A stretch of 5,407 bases of DNA from JABSOG01 sp041583135. GTDB lineage: Bacteria > Pseudomonadota > Gammaproteobacteria > Enterobacterales > Alteromonadaceae. The translations under genes and the position numbers were made by a program. The notes beneath the pieces were generated by a model that saw only the letters and a list, made by a program, of their open reading frames with translations, was not told the origin of the DNA and searched no databases. Each line of letters begins with the position of its first letter. The first letter of the stretch is position 1. Below, piece by piece: positions 1 to 5,407 of this stretch. The DNA lies in assembly GCA_041583135.1 (NCBI GenBank), contig JBFHGJ010000191.1:1-5407 (forward strand), in the 5' to 3' direction.

Positions 1-1
1 C

Positions 2-442
2 GGTGAATTACACCGCGACTTCATCGCTGTTGTCCGCTTCCAAGGCCCTAAAGCCAATGGTATGCCTGAGCTGCACAAACTCACCTCGCCTTTGGGCGCG
101 CTGCAAGATAAAGGCTTTAAAGTGGCAATTGTGACCGACGGCCGTATGTCCGGCGCCTCCGGCAAGGTTCCGGCGGCCATTCACCTTACGCCAGAAGCGC
201 AACAAGGTGGTCTGATCGGTAAAGTGCGCGACGGCGATATGATCCGCCTCGATGCCACCAGCGGCGAGCTGGAAGTCTTGGTCGATGACCAAACCTTGGC
301 AGCGCGAGCAATGGCCAGCTATAGCGGCGAGCCTGTCGGCTACGGCTGCGGCCGCGAAATGTTTTCACTGTTTAGAGCCAACGTGAGCGATGCAGCCCAC
401 GGCGCCTGTGTTTTAGGTTCGTTGGCGGACGACAATCAATAG
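2..442 (+). CDS. edd: Phosphogluconate dehydratase, C-terminal 146 residues (5' end outside window)
   Basis: Edd dehydrates 6-phosphogluconate to 2-keto-3-deoxy-6-phosphogluconate (KDPG), the first committed step of the cytosolic Entner-Doudoroff pathway. The frame is open from the first bases of the window, so the start and about three quarters of a roughly 600-residue protein are missing. Two blocks identify it within the IlvD/Edd dehydratase family: QGPKANGMPELHKL (visible residues 14-27) and TDGRMSGASGKVPAAIH (45-61). The second is the Edd form; dihydroxy-acid dehydratase (IlvD) has a different sequence after DGR.SG. The KVRDGDMI segment near residue 75 is also typical. The iron-sulfur cysteines would lie in the missing part. 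The gene ends with TAG 11 bp before glk, consistent with one transcript. No frameshift or damage is visible. Confidence 0.96.
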   Translation, partial: GELHRDFIAVVRFQGPKANGMPELHKLTSPLGALQDKGFKVAIVTDGRMSGASGKVPAAIHLTPEAQQGGLIGKVRDGDMIRLDATSGELEVLVDDQTLAARAMASYSGEPVGYGCGREMFSLFRANVSDAAHGACVLGSLADDNQ

Positions 443-453
443 GTAACGTTACA

Positions 454-1449
454 ATGACAAAAGCAACTACTTTTCCCTTTTTGGTCGCCGACATTGGCGG
501 CACACACACCCGCTACGCCTTGGTGACCGGCATTGACAGCGACACTGGCAACTATGCCATCAGCCAAAGTCGCGTGTTTCTTTCTGCCGACTACGATAGC
601 TTTTCAATGTCGTTAGACACTTACCTAGAAACCATCACCGGGGTTAAGCCACAACACGCCTGTATTGCCATCGCAGGACCTGTGACCGACGATATTGTCG
701 AGCTAACCAATCTGCAATGGCAATTCTCTGTCAGCAAACTGAAAAAGCGCTACGGCTTCGACACCCTATTGGTGATCAACGACTTTGCCGCCCTCGCCTA
801 TGGCGTACCGCGCTTGGCCGATAATTCACTGTTCCAAATCAAGCCAGGTGAAGATAATGCCGCAGCCACCAAGGTGATCATCGGCCCGGGCACCGGTTTA
901 GGGGTTGCCTCTTTAGTTTCTACCGACCGCGGCTTTTATCCTGTTGCCGGTGAAGGTGGCCATGTCGCCATCGCACCAGGCACCGACACCGAGCTTGAAC
1001 TGTTCAAATTGCTCAGACAGCAACAGCAGCACATTAGCGCCGAAGATCTGCTCTCTGGTAGTGGTTTGGTCAATCTTTATCGCAACTACGCCAAGCTGCA
1101 TCAGCAAGCGCCGGAAATTTATACCCCGGCAGAAGTGACTCAGCACGCATTGGCCAACTCAGACGCCATCTGTGTTGAAGCCTTTAATACCTTTTTGGGC
1201 TTATTGGGTAGCTACTGCGGCGACTTGGCCCTGATATTTGGCGCCAAAGGCGGCGTCTATTTAGGCGGCGGCATCTTGCCAAAAATCCAACCGCATATTG
1301 CCGACAGCCAATTCCTCAGCCGTTTTATGAACAAAGGGGTGATGCGTAAGTTTGTTAAAGACATTCCTATTCGCCTGATCACCCATCGTCAACCGGCCTT
1401 TATCGGCGCAGCGGCTTGGCTACACGATCATCTAGAGCAGCAAGCCTAG
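454..1449 (+). CDS. glk: Glucokinase, E. coli Glk type
   Basis: This enzyme phosphorylates cytosolic glucose with ATP to glucose-6-phosphate, feeding the Entner-Doudoroff enzymes encoded on both sides. It has 331 residues, close to the 321 of E. coli Glk. The phosphate-1 motif is DIGGTHTR (13-20). The catalytic aspartate is D110 in VINDFAALAYG, and the adenosine/phosphate-2 region is GPGTGLGVASL (144-154). GEGGHVAIAP (166-175) is the sugar-binding block, and GGVYLGGGILPKI (266-278) is the C-terminal glycine-rich motif. These make it the non-ROK glucokinase family. The ATG at 454 is preceded by AGGT (441-444) with a 9-nt spacer, a moderate ribosome site. The gene sits between edd and eda, which suggests that free glucose, for example imported without a PTS or released from oligosaccharides, is a main input of this pathway. 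Confidence 0.95.
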   Translation: MTKATTFPFLVADIGGTHTRYALVTGIDSDTGNYAISQSRVFLSADYDSFSMSLDTYLETITGVKPQHACIAIAGPVTDDIVELTNLQWQFSVSKLKKRYGFDTLLVINDFAALAYGVPRLADNSLFQIKPGEDNAAATKVIIGPGTGLGVASLVSTDRGFYPVAGEGGHVAIAPGTDTELELFKLLRQQQQHISAEDLLSGSGLVNLYRNYAKLHQQAPEIYTPAEVTQHALANSDAICVEAFNTFLGLLGSYCGDLALIFGAKGGVYLGGGILPKIQPHIADSQFLSRFMNKGVMRKFVKDIPIRLITHRQPAFIGAAAWLHDHLEQQA

Positions 1450-1455
1450 TCGCAC

Positions 1456-1460
1456 AGGAG
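1456..1460 (+). promoter_or_regulatory. Ribosome binding site deciding the eda start
   Basis: AGGAG lies 6 nt upstream of the ATG at 1467 and only 3 nt upstream of the ATG at 1464. This spacing favours the second of the two tandem ATGs as the main initiation codon. Confidence 0.7.
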
Positions 1461-1466
1461 AACATG

Positions 1467-2096
1467 ATGAGCCTATCGATAGAACAGATCATGAAAACCA
1501 GCCCGGTGATGCCGGTACTGGTGATAGAGCGCGTGGCAGATGCCGTACCGCTAGCACAAGCGCTATTTAATGGTGGCCTTAAAGTGCTGGAGATAACCCT
1601 ACGTACCGACGCCGCCCTTGATGCCATCAGCGCCATCAAACAAGCTTTGCCAGAGGCCATTGTCGGCGCTGGTACCGTTACCGATGATAAATCCTTGCAG
1701 GCAGCAGAGAAAGCGGGCGCCGTGTTTTTTGTCAGCCCCGGCGTCAACGAATCACTGCTCAATGCCGCCAGCTACAGCAACTACCCCTTATTGCCCGGTG
1801 TAGCAACCCCAACCGAAGCAATGCGTTTACATGAACAAGGCTACAATGCCCTTAAGTTCTTCCCGGCAGAAGCAGCCGGTGGCGCGCCAATGCTCAAATC
1901 TATCGCAGGCCCGCTACCGCAGTTGGCGTTTTGTCCAACCGGCGGCGTTAATCCTGACAACGCGGCGACCTACCTGGCACTGCCTAACGTTCATTGTGTT
2001 GGCGGTTCTTGGATGGCACCGAAAGCGCTGGTTGACGCACAAAACTGGCAAGAAATTGAAAATATGGCGCGACTGGCCGCGCGCTTGGGAGCATAA
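1467..2096 (+). CDS. eda: KDPG aldolase (2-keto-3-deoxy-6-phosphogluconate aldolase)
   Basis: Eda cleaves KDPG to pyruvate and glyceraldehyde-3-phosphate, completing the Entner-Doudoroff route. With the start at 1467 it has 209 residues, similar to the 213 of E. coli Eda. The class I aldolase features are clear: E42 and R46 in LEITLRT, the GAGT loop (67-70), the Schiff-base lysine K130 in LKFFPAEAAGG, and the phosphate-binding CPTGGVNPD (156-164) and GGSW (179-182) segments. Two adjacent ATGs exist at 1464 and 1467. AGGAG at 1456-1460 leaves only 3 nt before the first but 6 nt before the second, so 1467 is preferred. A longer reading to 1416 would overlap glk and add residues unlike the family. 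The stop is 2 bp before gap. Some homologues also cleave 4-hydroxy-2-oxoglutarate or oxaloacetate; that activity cannot be judged here. Confidence 0.95.
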   Translation: MSLSIEQIMKTSPVMPVLVIERVADAVPLAQALFNGGLKVLEITLRTDAALDAISAIKQALPEAIVGAGTVTDDKSLQAAEKAGAVFFVSPGVNESLLNAASYSNYPLLPGVATPTEAMRLHEQGYNALKFFPAEAAGGAPMLKSIAGPLPQLAFCPTGGVNPDNAATYLALPNVHCVGGSWMAPKALVDAQNWQEIENMARLAARLGA

Positions 2097-2098
2097 CC

Positions 2099-3124
2099 AT
2101 GAGTATTAGAGTTGCCATCAACGGCTATGGCCGCATCGGCCGCAATATTGTCAGAGCACTGTATGAAAACGGCTATCAAGACGAGATCAGCATTGTCGCC
2201 ATTAACGACTTAACCGATGCCAAGACCTGTGCCCACCTAACCCAATATGATTCAGTACACGGCCGTTTTAATGCCGAGGTCTCCCTCGAAGACGACCACT
2301 TAGTCGTTAACGGCGATAAAATTAAGCTATTGCAACAACGAGACCCAGCACAGCTGCCGTGGCAGGCACTGGCGATTGACGTGGTACTGGAATGTTCGGG
2401 GTATTTTACCGAGCGCGATAAGGCCATGGCCCATATTCAAGCAGGCGCACAAAAAGTCATTGTTTCTGCACCGGGCAAGCAAATGGATGCCACCATAGTA
2501 TTTGGCGTCAATGACCAGAGCTTAAATGGTAGCGAACAGATTATTTCCAATGCCTCTTGCACCACCAACTGCTTAGCGCCAGTAGCCAAGGTGCTTAATG
2601 AGCTGGTCGGCATTGAACAAGGCAGCATGACCACCATTCATGCGGTGACCAATGACCAGTCTATCACCGATGTCAGCCATGCCGATTTATATCGCGCCCG
2701 CTGCGCATCACTGTCGATGATCCCCACCAAAACCGGCGCAGCCGCTGCTGTGGGATTGGTCTTACCCGAATTGGCCGGTAAACTCGATGGTATGGCCGTC
2801 AGAGTGCCAACACTGAATGTTTCGGTGGTGGATTTGACCTTCATCGCCGGGCGTGACACCAGCGCGGAAGAAATCAATCAGGCCCTTGCCAAGGCAGCCA
2901 AAGCCAGCGGCAAAGTGTTGGCCTATAACGATTTACCGCTGGTCTCTATCGACTATAACCACAACCCGGCTTCCTCTGTATTTGACGCCTGTCAAACCAA
3001 GGTCAACGGACGATTGGTCAAAGTGATGGCTTGGTATGACAACGAATGGGGCTTTGCCAACCGTATGCTCGATACCACAATGGCGCTTATGCAACGCCAT
3101 AACGCCACAGGCGCTGCGGCATAA
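2099..3124 (+). CDS. gap: Glyceraldehyde-3-phosphate dehydrogenase, type I, of the GapB/Epd-like branch
   Basis: It oxidises glyceraldehyde-3-phosphate to 1,3-bisphosphoglycerate with phosphate and a nicotinamide cofactor, taking up the triose phosphate made by Eda just upstream. It has 341 residues, near the family norm. The Rossmann motif INGYGRIGRN spans residues 7-16. N36-D37 at the end of the second strand is the arrangement usually seen with NAD use. The catalytic cysteine is C154 in SNASCTTNCLAP and its partner is H181 in TTIHA. The C-terminal NAD-site motif is WYDNEWGFANRMLD (312-325). The LVSIDYNHNP stretch and the NEWGF form resemble B. subtilis GapB and E. coli Epd more than E. coli GapA, so erythrose-4-phosphate dehydrogenase activity or gluconeogenic use remains possible. 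The operon position argues for GAPDH. GGGAG at 2087-2091, inside the end of eda, serves the ATG at 2099 with a 7-nt spacer, which suggests translational coupling. Confidence 0.92.
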   Translation: MSIRVAINGYGRIGRNIVRALYENGYQDEISIVAINDLTDAKTCAHLTQYDSVHGRFNAEVSLEDDHLVVNGDKIKLLQQRDPAQLPWQALAIDVVLECSGYFTERDKAMAHIQAGAQKVIVSAPGKQMDATIVFGVNDQSLNGSEQIISNASCTTNCLAPVAKVLNELVGIEQGSMTTIHAVTNDQSITDVSHADLYRARCASLSMIPTKTGAAAAVGLVLPELAGKLDGMAVRVPTLNVSVVDLTFIAGRDTSAEEINQALAKAAKASGKVLAYNDLPLVSIDYNHNPASSVFDACQTKVNGRLVKVMAWYDNEWGFANRMLDTTMALMQRHNATGAAA

Positions 3125-3133
3125 TCGCTCAAA

Positions 3134-3155
3134 GATAAGGGCTACGGCCCTTATC
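3134..3155. terminator. Hairpin between convergent gap and YdjM-like genes, probable bidirectional terminator
   Basis: A perfect 9-bp stem, GATAAGGGC (3134-3142) and GCCCTTATC (3147-3155), closes a TACG loop. On the + strand the RNA reads C-UACG-G, a member of the very stable UNCG tetraloop class. It lies 10 nt after the gap stop. The + strand has no T-run after the stem; the minus strand has only TTT. It may therefore work as a weak intrinsic terminator or as a 3'-end stabiliser. The stop codon of the minus-strand gene (complement of 3154-3156) lies partly within the stem. Confidence 0.6.
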
Positions 3156-3864
3156 AGGCCCCAACCAAAGCTTTGATACTGTGCCATTCATCCACCGGTA
3201 AAAACTCAATGTCTGCGCGCTCAATGGCGCTCAGTAACGGCTCAGGTGAAGGCATAAAGTAAATTAAGGTAGCACAAACCAGCAACTGCGCCGTAGAAAC
3301 CAGTGGATAGGCCAAAGACGCCGGTTTTAACGCCGTGCCAAAAGAGCGCTTTACCGTCAGGTTGGATAAGTCCACGCTGTAGAGTTCATCTAAACTCAAG
3401 TGGGTTAAGAATCCGAGCAAAATGAAAATACCGACACACCAGCTAAACACCAAGCCCATATGACACAATACCGAGATATGAACAGCCGCGACGGCAAACA
3501 GCACACCAACCAGCAAACTGTGAATGCTGCCACGATGCACGGTAAATCGCTCAAAGATAGGCACCAAAGTATACAGCACAAAGACAAAGACCAAGGCGCC
3601 GACCAACCACAGCCCAATCACCGACAACTGATTGTAAAAACACATCGCGGTGAACATGGCTGCGACCATAGCCATCAGGGTAAACAGCAAATTAAGCGAG
3701 GTAGAGTCGTCCGAGTCGATATCCGGCAGCAGTCCGCCTATCACCCCAAGCAGCCACAATGCGATCACTTCCGTTTCAGAGACCAATTGCAGACTGATGG
3801 CGACACTAGAGGCCAACGCACTGGTCACCGTAGCCACAGTCAAATGAGTTTGAAAATTGGCCAT
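3154..3864 (-). CDS. YdjM/DUF457-family membrane-bound putative metal-dependent hydrolase
   Basis: This is a 236-residue inner-membrane protein with about five to seven hydrophobic segments (roughly 14-28, 33-47, 57-75, 82-100, 116-136, 138-154 and 185-204). Polar motifs sit between or at the ends of the segments, as in the YdjM/DUF457 family: H7 near the start in MANFQTHL, GGLLPDIDSDDS (43-54, with D48 and D50), VHRGSIHS (109-116, with H110 and H115) and HLSLDE (155-160). These His and Asp residues are thought to bind metal. The substrate is unknown for the family, and no specific function is assigned here. The start at 3864 follows a strong AGGAGG (complement of 3869-3874) and places H7 at the expected N-terminal position. 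The frame stays open upstream to 3963, but that extension is not needed. The gene is convergent with gap and divergent from the LacI-type regulator. It has no evident link to sugar metabolism. Confidence 0.85.
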   Translation of the reverse strand: MANFQTHLTVATVTSALASSVAISLQLVSETEVIALWLLGVIGGLLPDIDSDDSTSLNLLFTLMAMVAAMFTAMCFYNQLSVIGLWLVGALVFVFVLYTLVPIFERFTVHRGSIHSLLVGVLFAVAAVHISVLCHMGLVFSWCVGIFILLGFLTHLSLDELYSVDLSNLTVKRSFGTALKPASLAYPLVSTAQLLVCATLIYFMPSPEPLLSAIERADIEFLPVDEWHSIKALVGA

Positions 3865-3868
3865 AACG

Positions 3869-3874
3869 CCTCCT
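3869..3874 (-). promoter_or_regulatory. Strong ribosome binding site fixing the start of the YdjM-like gene
   Basis: On the minus strand AGGAGG lies 4 nt before the ATG at 3864. It is the strongest Shine-Dalgarno match in the window. It supports the internal methionine over the upstream one at 3963. Confidence 0.75.
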
Positions 3875-3958
3875 TTTACACGAATTGTGCCGATGTTAAA
3901 CGAGGCCAAAGCAAAAGAACAGCACAACAAGGCACAAAGGTTTATCGCCCATACCATC

Positions 3959-3991
3959 AGCAAAGCTTGTCATTATTAAAATGGCTTTGCT
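3959..3991. repeat. Inverted repeat AGCAAAGC / GCTTTGCT flanking the predicted lacI promoter core
   Basis: The arms at 3959-3966 and 3984-3991 are perfect 8-bp complements separated by 17 bp. The left arm abuts the predicted -35 box and the right arm runs into the extended -10. It could be a regulator binding site using two half-sites, or a chance palindrome. The arm spacing is wider than a classical LacI-family operator, which has adjacent half-sites. Confidence 0.4.
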
Positions 3992-3996
3992 AATAT
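3967..3996 (+). promoter_or_regulatory. Predicted sigma70 promoter for the LacI-family regulator
   Basis: A -35 box TTGTCA (3967-3972, five of six matches to TTGACA) is followed after 18 bp by TAATAT (3991-3996, four of six matches to TATAAT). TG at 3988-3989 gives an extended -10 (TGCTAATAT). The start of transcription would be near 4003, leaving a 5' leader of about 36 nt before the GTG at 4039. The assignment rests on motif matching only. Confidence 0.55.
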
Positions 3997-3998
3997 GC

Positions 3999-4016
3999 TG
4001 TTAATTGTCATCAACA
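3999..4016. promoter_or_regulatory. Candidate operator: imperfect 18-bp palindrome at the predicted lacI start site
   Basis: TGTTAATTGTCATCAACA pairs at six of nine symmetric positions, with a perfect TGTT/AACA outer part. Its even centre and length of about 18 bp fit LacI/GalR-family operators, although the usual central CG is absent. It overlaps the predicted transcription start, where a bound autorepressor would block transcription. This is inferred from one copy only. Confidence 0.3.
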
Positions 4017-4038
4017 TTTTTATCGGTGAGTTAAATAC

Positions 4039-5076
4039 GTGAAAGCCAACTCTATTGATATCGCCTACCGAGCCGGGGTCTCTCAATCCACCGTATCAAG
4101 GGCGCTGCGCAACAGTCCATTGGTCAATAAGGCCACCCGTGAGCGCATTCAGGCTATCGCCAAAGAACTCAACTACAAAGTCGATAAGAACGCCAGCAAC
4201 CTGCGCATGCAATCGAGCAAGACCATTGCACTTTTGTTGTTTGAAGATCCCACCAGCGACGACTCAATGATAAACCCGTTTTTTCTCTCGATGCTCGGTT
4301 CTATCACTCGCGCAACAGCCCAAGCAGGCTACGACCTGCTGGTGTCGTTTCAACAAATGAACGCCGACTGGCACGCCGACTACGAAGATTCCAACAAAGC
4401 CGACGGCATTATCTTGCTCGGCTATGGCGACTATGACGACTACAAAAGCAAGCTGTCGCAACTGATAGACCAAGGCACCCGCTTTGTGCGCTGGGGCGCG
4501 CCAGCCGAAGATATGCCCATCGTTTCAATCGGCTGCGACAACGTTGACGGCGGCTATCAAATCACCCGTCATTTGCTCTCACAAGGGCGCAAGCGTATCG
4601 CCTTTTTGGGCGGCGCCAACTCCAGCGCCCCTGAGTTTTGGGACCGCTACAAAGGCTATTGCCAAGCGCTTGAAGAAGCAGGCATTACTCTCGATAAAAG
4701 CCTTCAGTTTGACGCCATTACCACAGAAGACTCAGGCTACGACGCCGCCAATCGCCTGATTGACGCCAACAAGCCCTTTGACGCGATTTTTGCCGCCAGT
4801 GACCTGATAGCCATAGGTGCGATAAAAGCGCTTAAAGAGAACTACCTAAGGGTACCCAAAGACGTATCTGTTGCCGGATTTGACAATATCGCCGCCGCCT
4901 CATCGGTCAGCCCACCGCTAACCACCATGAAACAAGACACCGTAAAAGCCGGTGAACTGCTGGTCGAAAAACTGCTTGGCCTTATTCGCGGCGAAAAACA
5001 CGACTCGGTACAGATGAAAACCGTGCTGGTTGAACGCAGCTCATGCGGTGCTATGCCGAGTAAGGGTGAGGATTGA
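4039..5076 (+). CDS. LacI/GalR-family transcriptional regulator
   Basis: This is a 345-residue DNA-binding regulator. The N-terminal helix-turn-helix is IDIAYRAGVSQSTVSRAL (6-23), with Q16, S17 and R21 in the DNA-reading helix. The hinge helix NASNLRMQS (51-59) includes L55, the leucine normally inserted in the minor groove. The periplasmic-binding-protein-like sensor domain follows: IALLLFEDP at 63, ADGIILLGYG (121-130), CDNVDGGYQITRHL (166-179), RIAFLGG (186-192), ASDLIAIGA (253-261) and VAGFDN (278-283). The family usually binds a sugar or sugar phosphate and represses catabolic genes. The effector here cannot be named. The start is GTG at 4039, 8 nt after GGTGAG (4025-4030). MKANSIDIA matches the usual N-terminus, and the next in-frame ATG falls inside the hinge. 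The nearby Entner-Doudoroff operon and the gene's own promoter are candidate targets, but this is inference. Confidence 0.93.
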   Translation: MKANSIDIAYRAGVSQSTVSRALRNSPLVNKATRERIQAIAKELNYKVDKNASNLRMQSSKTIALLLFEDPTSDDSMINPFFLSMLGSITRATAQAGYDLLVSFQQMNADWHADYEDSNKADGIILLGYGDYDDYKSKLSQLIDQGTRFVRWGAPAEDMPIVSIGCDNVDGGYQITRHLLSQGRKRIAFLGGANSSAPEFWDRYKGYCQALEEAGITLDKSLQFDAITTEDSGYDAANRLIDANKPFDAIFAASDLIAIGAIKALKENYLRVPKDVSVAGFDNIAAASSVSPPLTTMKQDTVKAGELLVEKLLGLIRGEKHDSVQMKTVLVERSSCGAMPSKGED

Positions 5077-5084
5077 TTGCGGTT

Positions 5085-5143
5085 TGTAGCCAGAACATTT
5101 ATGTTCGCATAAAAATGCGTCGAGGCTAAAGCCTCATGCTACA
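5085..5143. repeat. Probable REP pair (BIME-like) with three nested palindromes
   Basis: The element starts with TGTAGC (5085-5090) and ends with its complement GCTACA (5138-5143). Inside are three hairpins: GAACAT-TT-ATGTTC (5093-5106), CGCAT-AAAA-ATGCG (5106-5119, sharing one C with the first) and GAGGCT-AA-AGCCTC (5122-5135). Read outside-in from each end, each side has GTAG, three bases (CCA on the + strand, CAT on the minus strand) and a palindrome. That is the layout of two REP sequences in opposite orientation. It lies between the 3' ends of convergent genes, the usual REP location. It may also terminate or stabilise the lacI transcript. Other genomic copies cannot be checked from one window. 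Confidence 0.6.
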
Positions 5144-5152
5144 TGACGACGG

Positions 5153-5407
5153 TTATGCGCCCCGCGATAACCACTTTTTCAGCGCCCAGTGATGGGATAT
5201 AAAGGCTAGCGCCCAGCCGACCAACGCAGCGCTAATGGTGACCATAACTGCGAAGCCTGTAACGGCAAACCCCAATATCGAAAGCCCCATCACCGCACTT
5301 GGCACGCCATGTACCACGGTTTTATTGAACTGGCCTTCTTTGGCGCATAGCACAAACACCAAAGCGCTGAGTAAATACAAAGTACCAGCCAACAAAAAGC
5401 TGGCCAC
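5153..5407 (-). CDS. Unidentified membrane protein, C-terminal part or near-complete (5' end at window edge)
   Basis: The 84 visible residues end with TAA (complement of 5153-5155) and are very hydrophobic. One membrane segment lies at about residues 3-21 and a long apolar stretch at about 34-71 could hold two more. The C-terminus is basic (HHWALKKWLSRGA) and would be cytoplasmic by the positive-inside rule. The first codon in view is GTG at 5407, which could be a start, but no upstream sequence is available to show a ribosome site. The protein may therefore continue beyond the window. I do not recognise a family. The gene is convergent with the LacI-type regulator, with the palindromic repeat between their ends, so it is not co-transcribed with it. 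Coding is supported by the clean membrane-protein composition and the open frame. Confidence 0.6.
   Translation of the reverse strand: MASFLLAGTLYLLSALVFVLCAKEGQFNKTVVHGVPSAVMGLSILGFAVTGFAVMVTISAALVGWALAFISHHWALKKWLSRGA

Noticed and set aside
913..1146. Minus-strand frame within glk, and similar frames inside eda, gap and lacI.
   Set aside because: These are short shadows of genes with clear family motifs. They have no plausible ribosome sites or recognisable domains.
1416..1466. Longer eda reading from the ATG at 1416.
   Set aside because: It would overlap the end of glk by 34 bp and add residues unlike KDPG aldolases. AGGAG at 1456-1460 is placed correctly for 1467.
3865..3963. N-terminal extension of the YdjM-like gene to the ATG at 3963, giving a signal-peptide-like start.
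   Set aside because: A strong AGGAGG lies just before the internal ATG at 3864, and family members begin close to the conserved His. The extension would also run across the intergenic region shared with lacI.
3460..3993. A 177-codon open frame on the + strand opposite the YdjM-like gene.
   Set aside because: It is antisense to a well-supported membrane protein gene. Its product is a hydrophilic, His/Gln/Lys-rich string, as expected from reading hydrophobic codons in reverse. No domain or ribosome site supports it.
3865..4038. HexR-type site or LexA box in the lacI/YdjM-like intergenic region.
   Set aside because: I found no match to the TGTAAT-N3-ATTACA pattern or to CTGT-N8-ACAG. The palindrome at 3999-4016 fits neither.
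5085..5143. CRISPR repeat, tRNA or riboswitch as an explanation for the three-hairpin element.
   Set aside because: There is no repeat-spacer periodicity, no tRNA anticodon or T-loop sequence, and it lies downstream of a stop codon between convergent genes rather than in a 5' leader.

Overview
The window reads as chromosomal DNA of a gammaproteobacterium with roughly 50% GC, probably a marine Alteromonadales-type or Pseudomonas-like relative. That is inferred from remembered protein similarity and gene order, not from a search. The window is densely coding, and every complete gene is intact.

Bases 2-3124 (+ strand) are a compact Entner-Doudoroff operon in the order edd (C-terminal part only) - glk - eda - gap. 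The gaps are 11, 17 and 2 bp, and no internal promoter is convincing. Glucokinase makes glucose-6-phosphate. Edd and Eda turn 6-phosphogluconate into pyruvate plus glyceraldehyde-3-phosphate. GAPDH then passes the triose phosphate to lower glycolysis. The enzymes that make 6-phosphogluconate (zwf, pgl) are not in view and may lie upstream.

A perfect 9-bp hairpin with a TACG loop (3134-3155) separates gap from a convergent minus-strand gene (3154-3864). That gene encodes a multi-pass membrane protein of the YdjM/DUF457 putative metal-dependent hydrolase family. Its 174-bp upstream region is shared with a divergent LacI/GalR-family regulator (4039-5076, GTG start). The region holds a good sigma70-like promoter with an extended -10, a perfect 8-bp inverted repeat and an imperfect 18-bp palindrome. 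These are plausible sites for autoregulation. The regulator is a candidate controller of nearby sugar metabolism, but no matching operator is visible in front of the operon because the operon start lies outside the window.

Between lacI and the next convergent gene lies a 59-bp element (5085-5143). It has two different GTAG-headed palindromes in opposite orientation, a third small hairpin between them, and TGTAGC/GCTACA at its ends. This is the architecture of a REP pair (BIME) and is the most interesting non-coding structure here. The window ends inside or at the start of an unidentified minus-strand membrane protein (5153-5407).

I see no new multi-gene defence or mobile system. The content is mostly ordinary central metabolism, plus one likely interspersed repeat and some regulatory structure to check.
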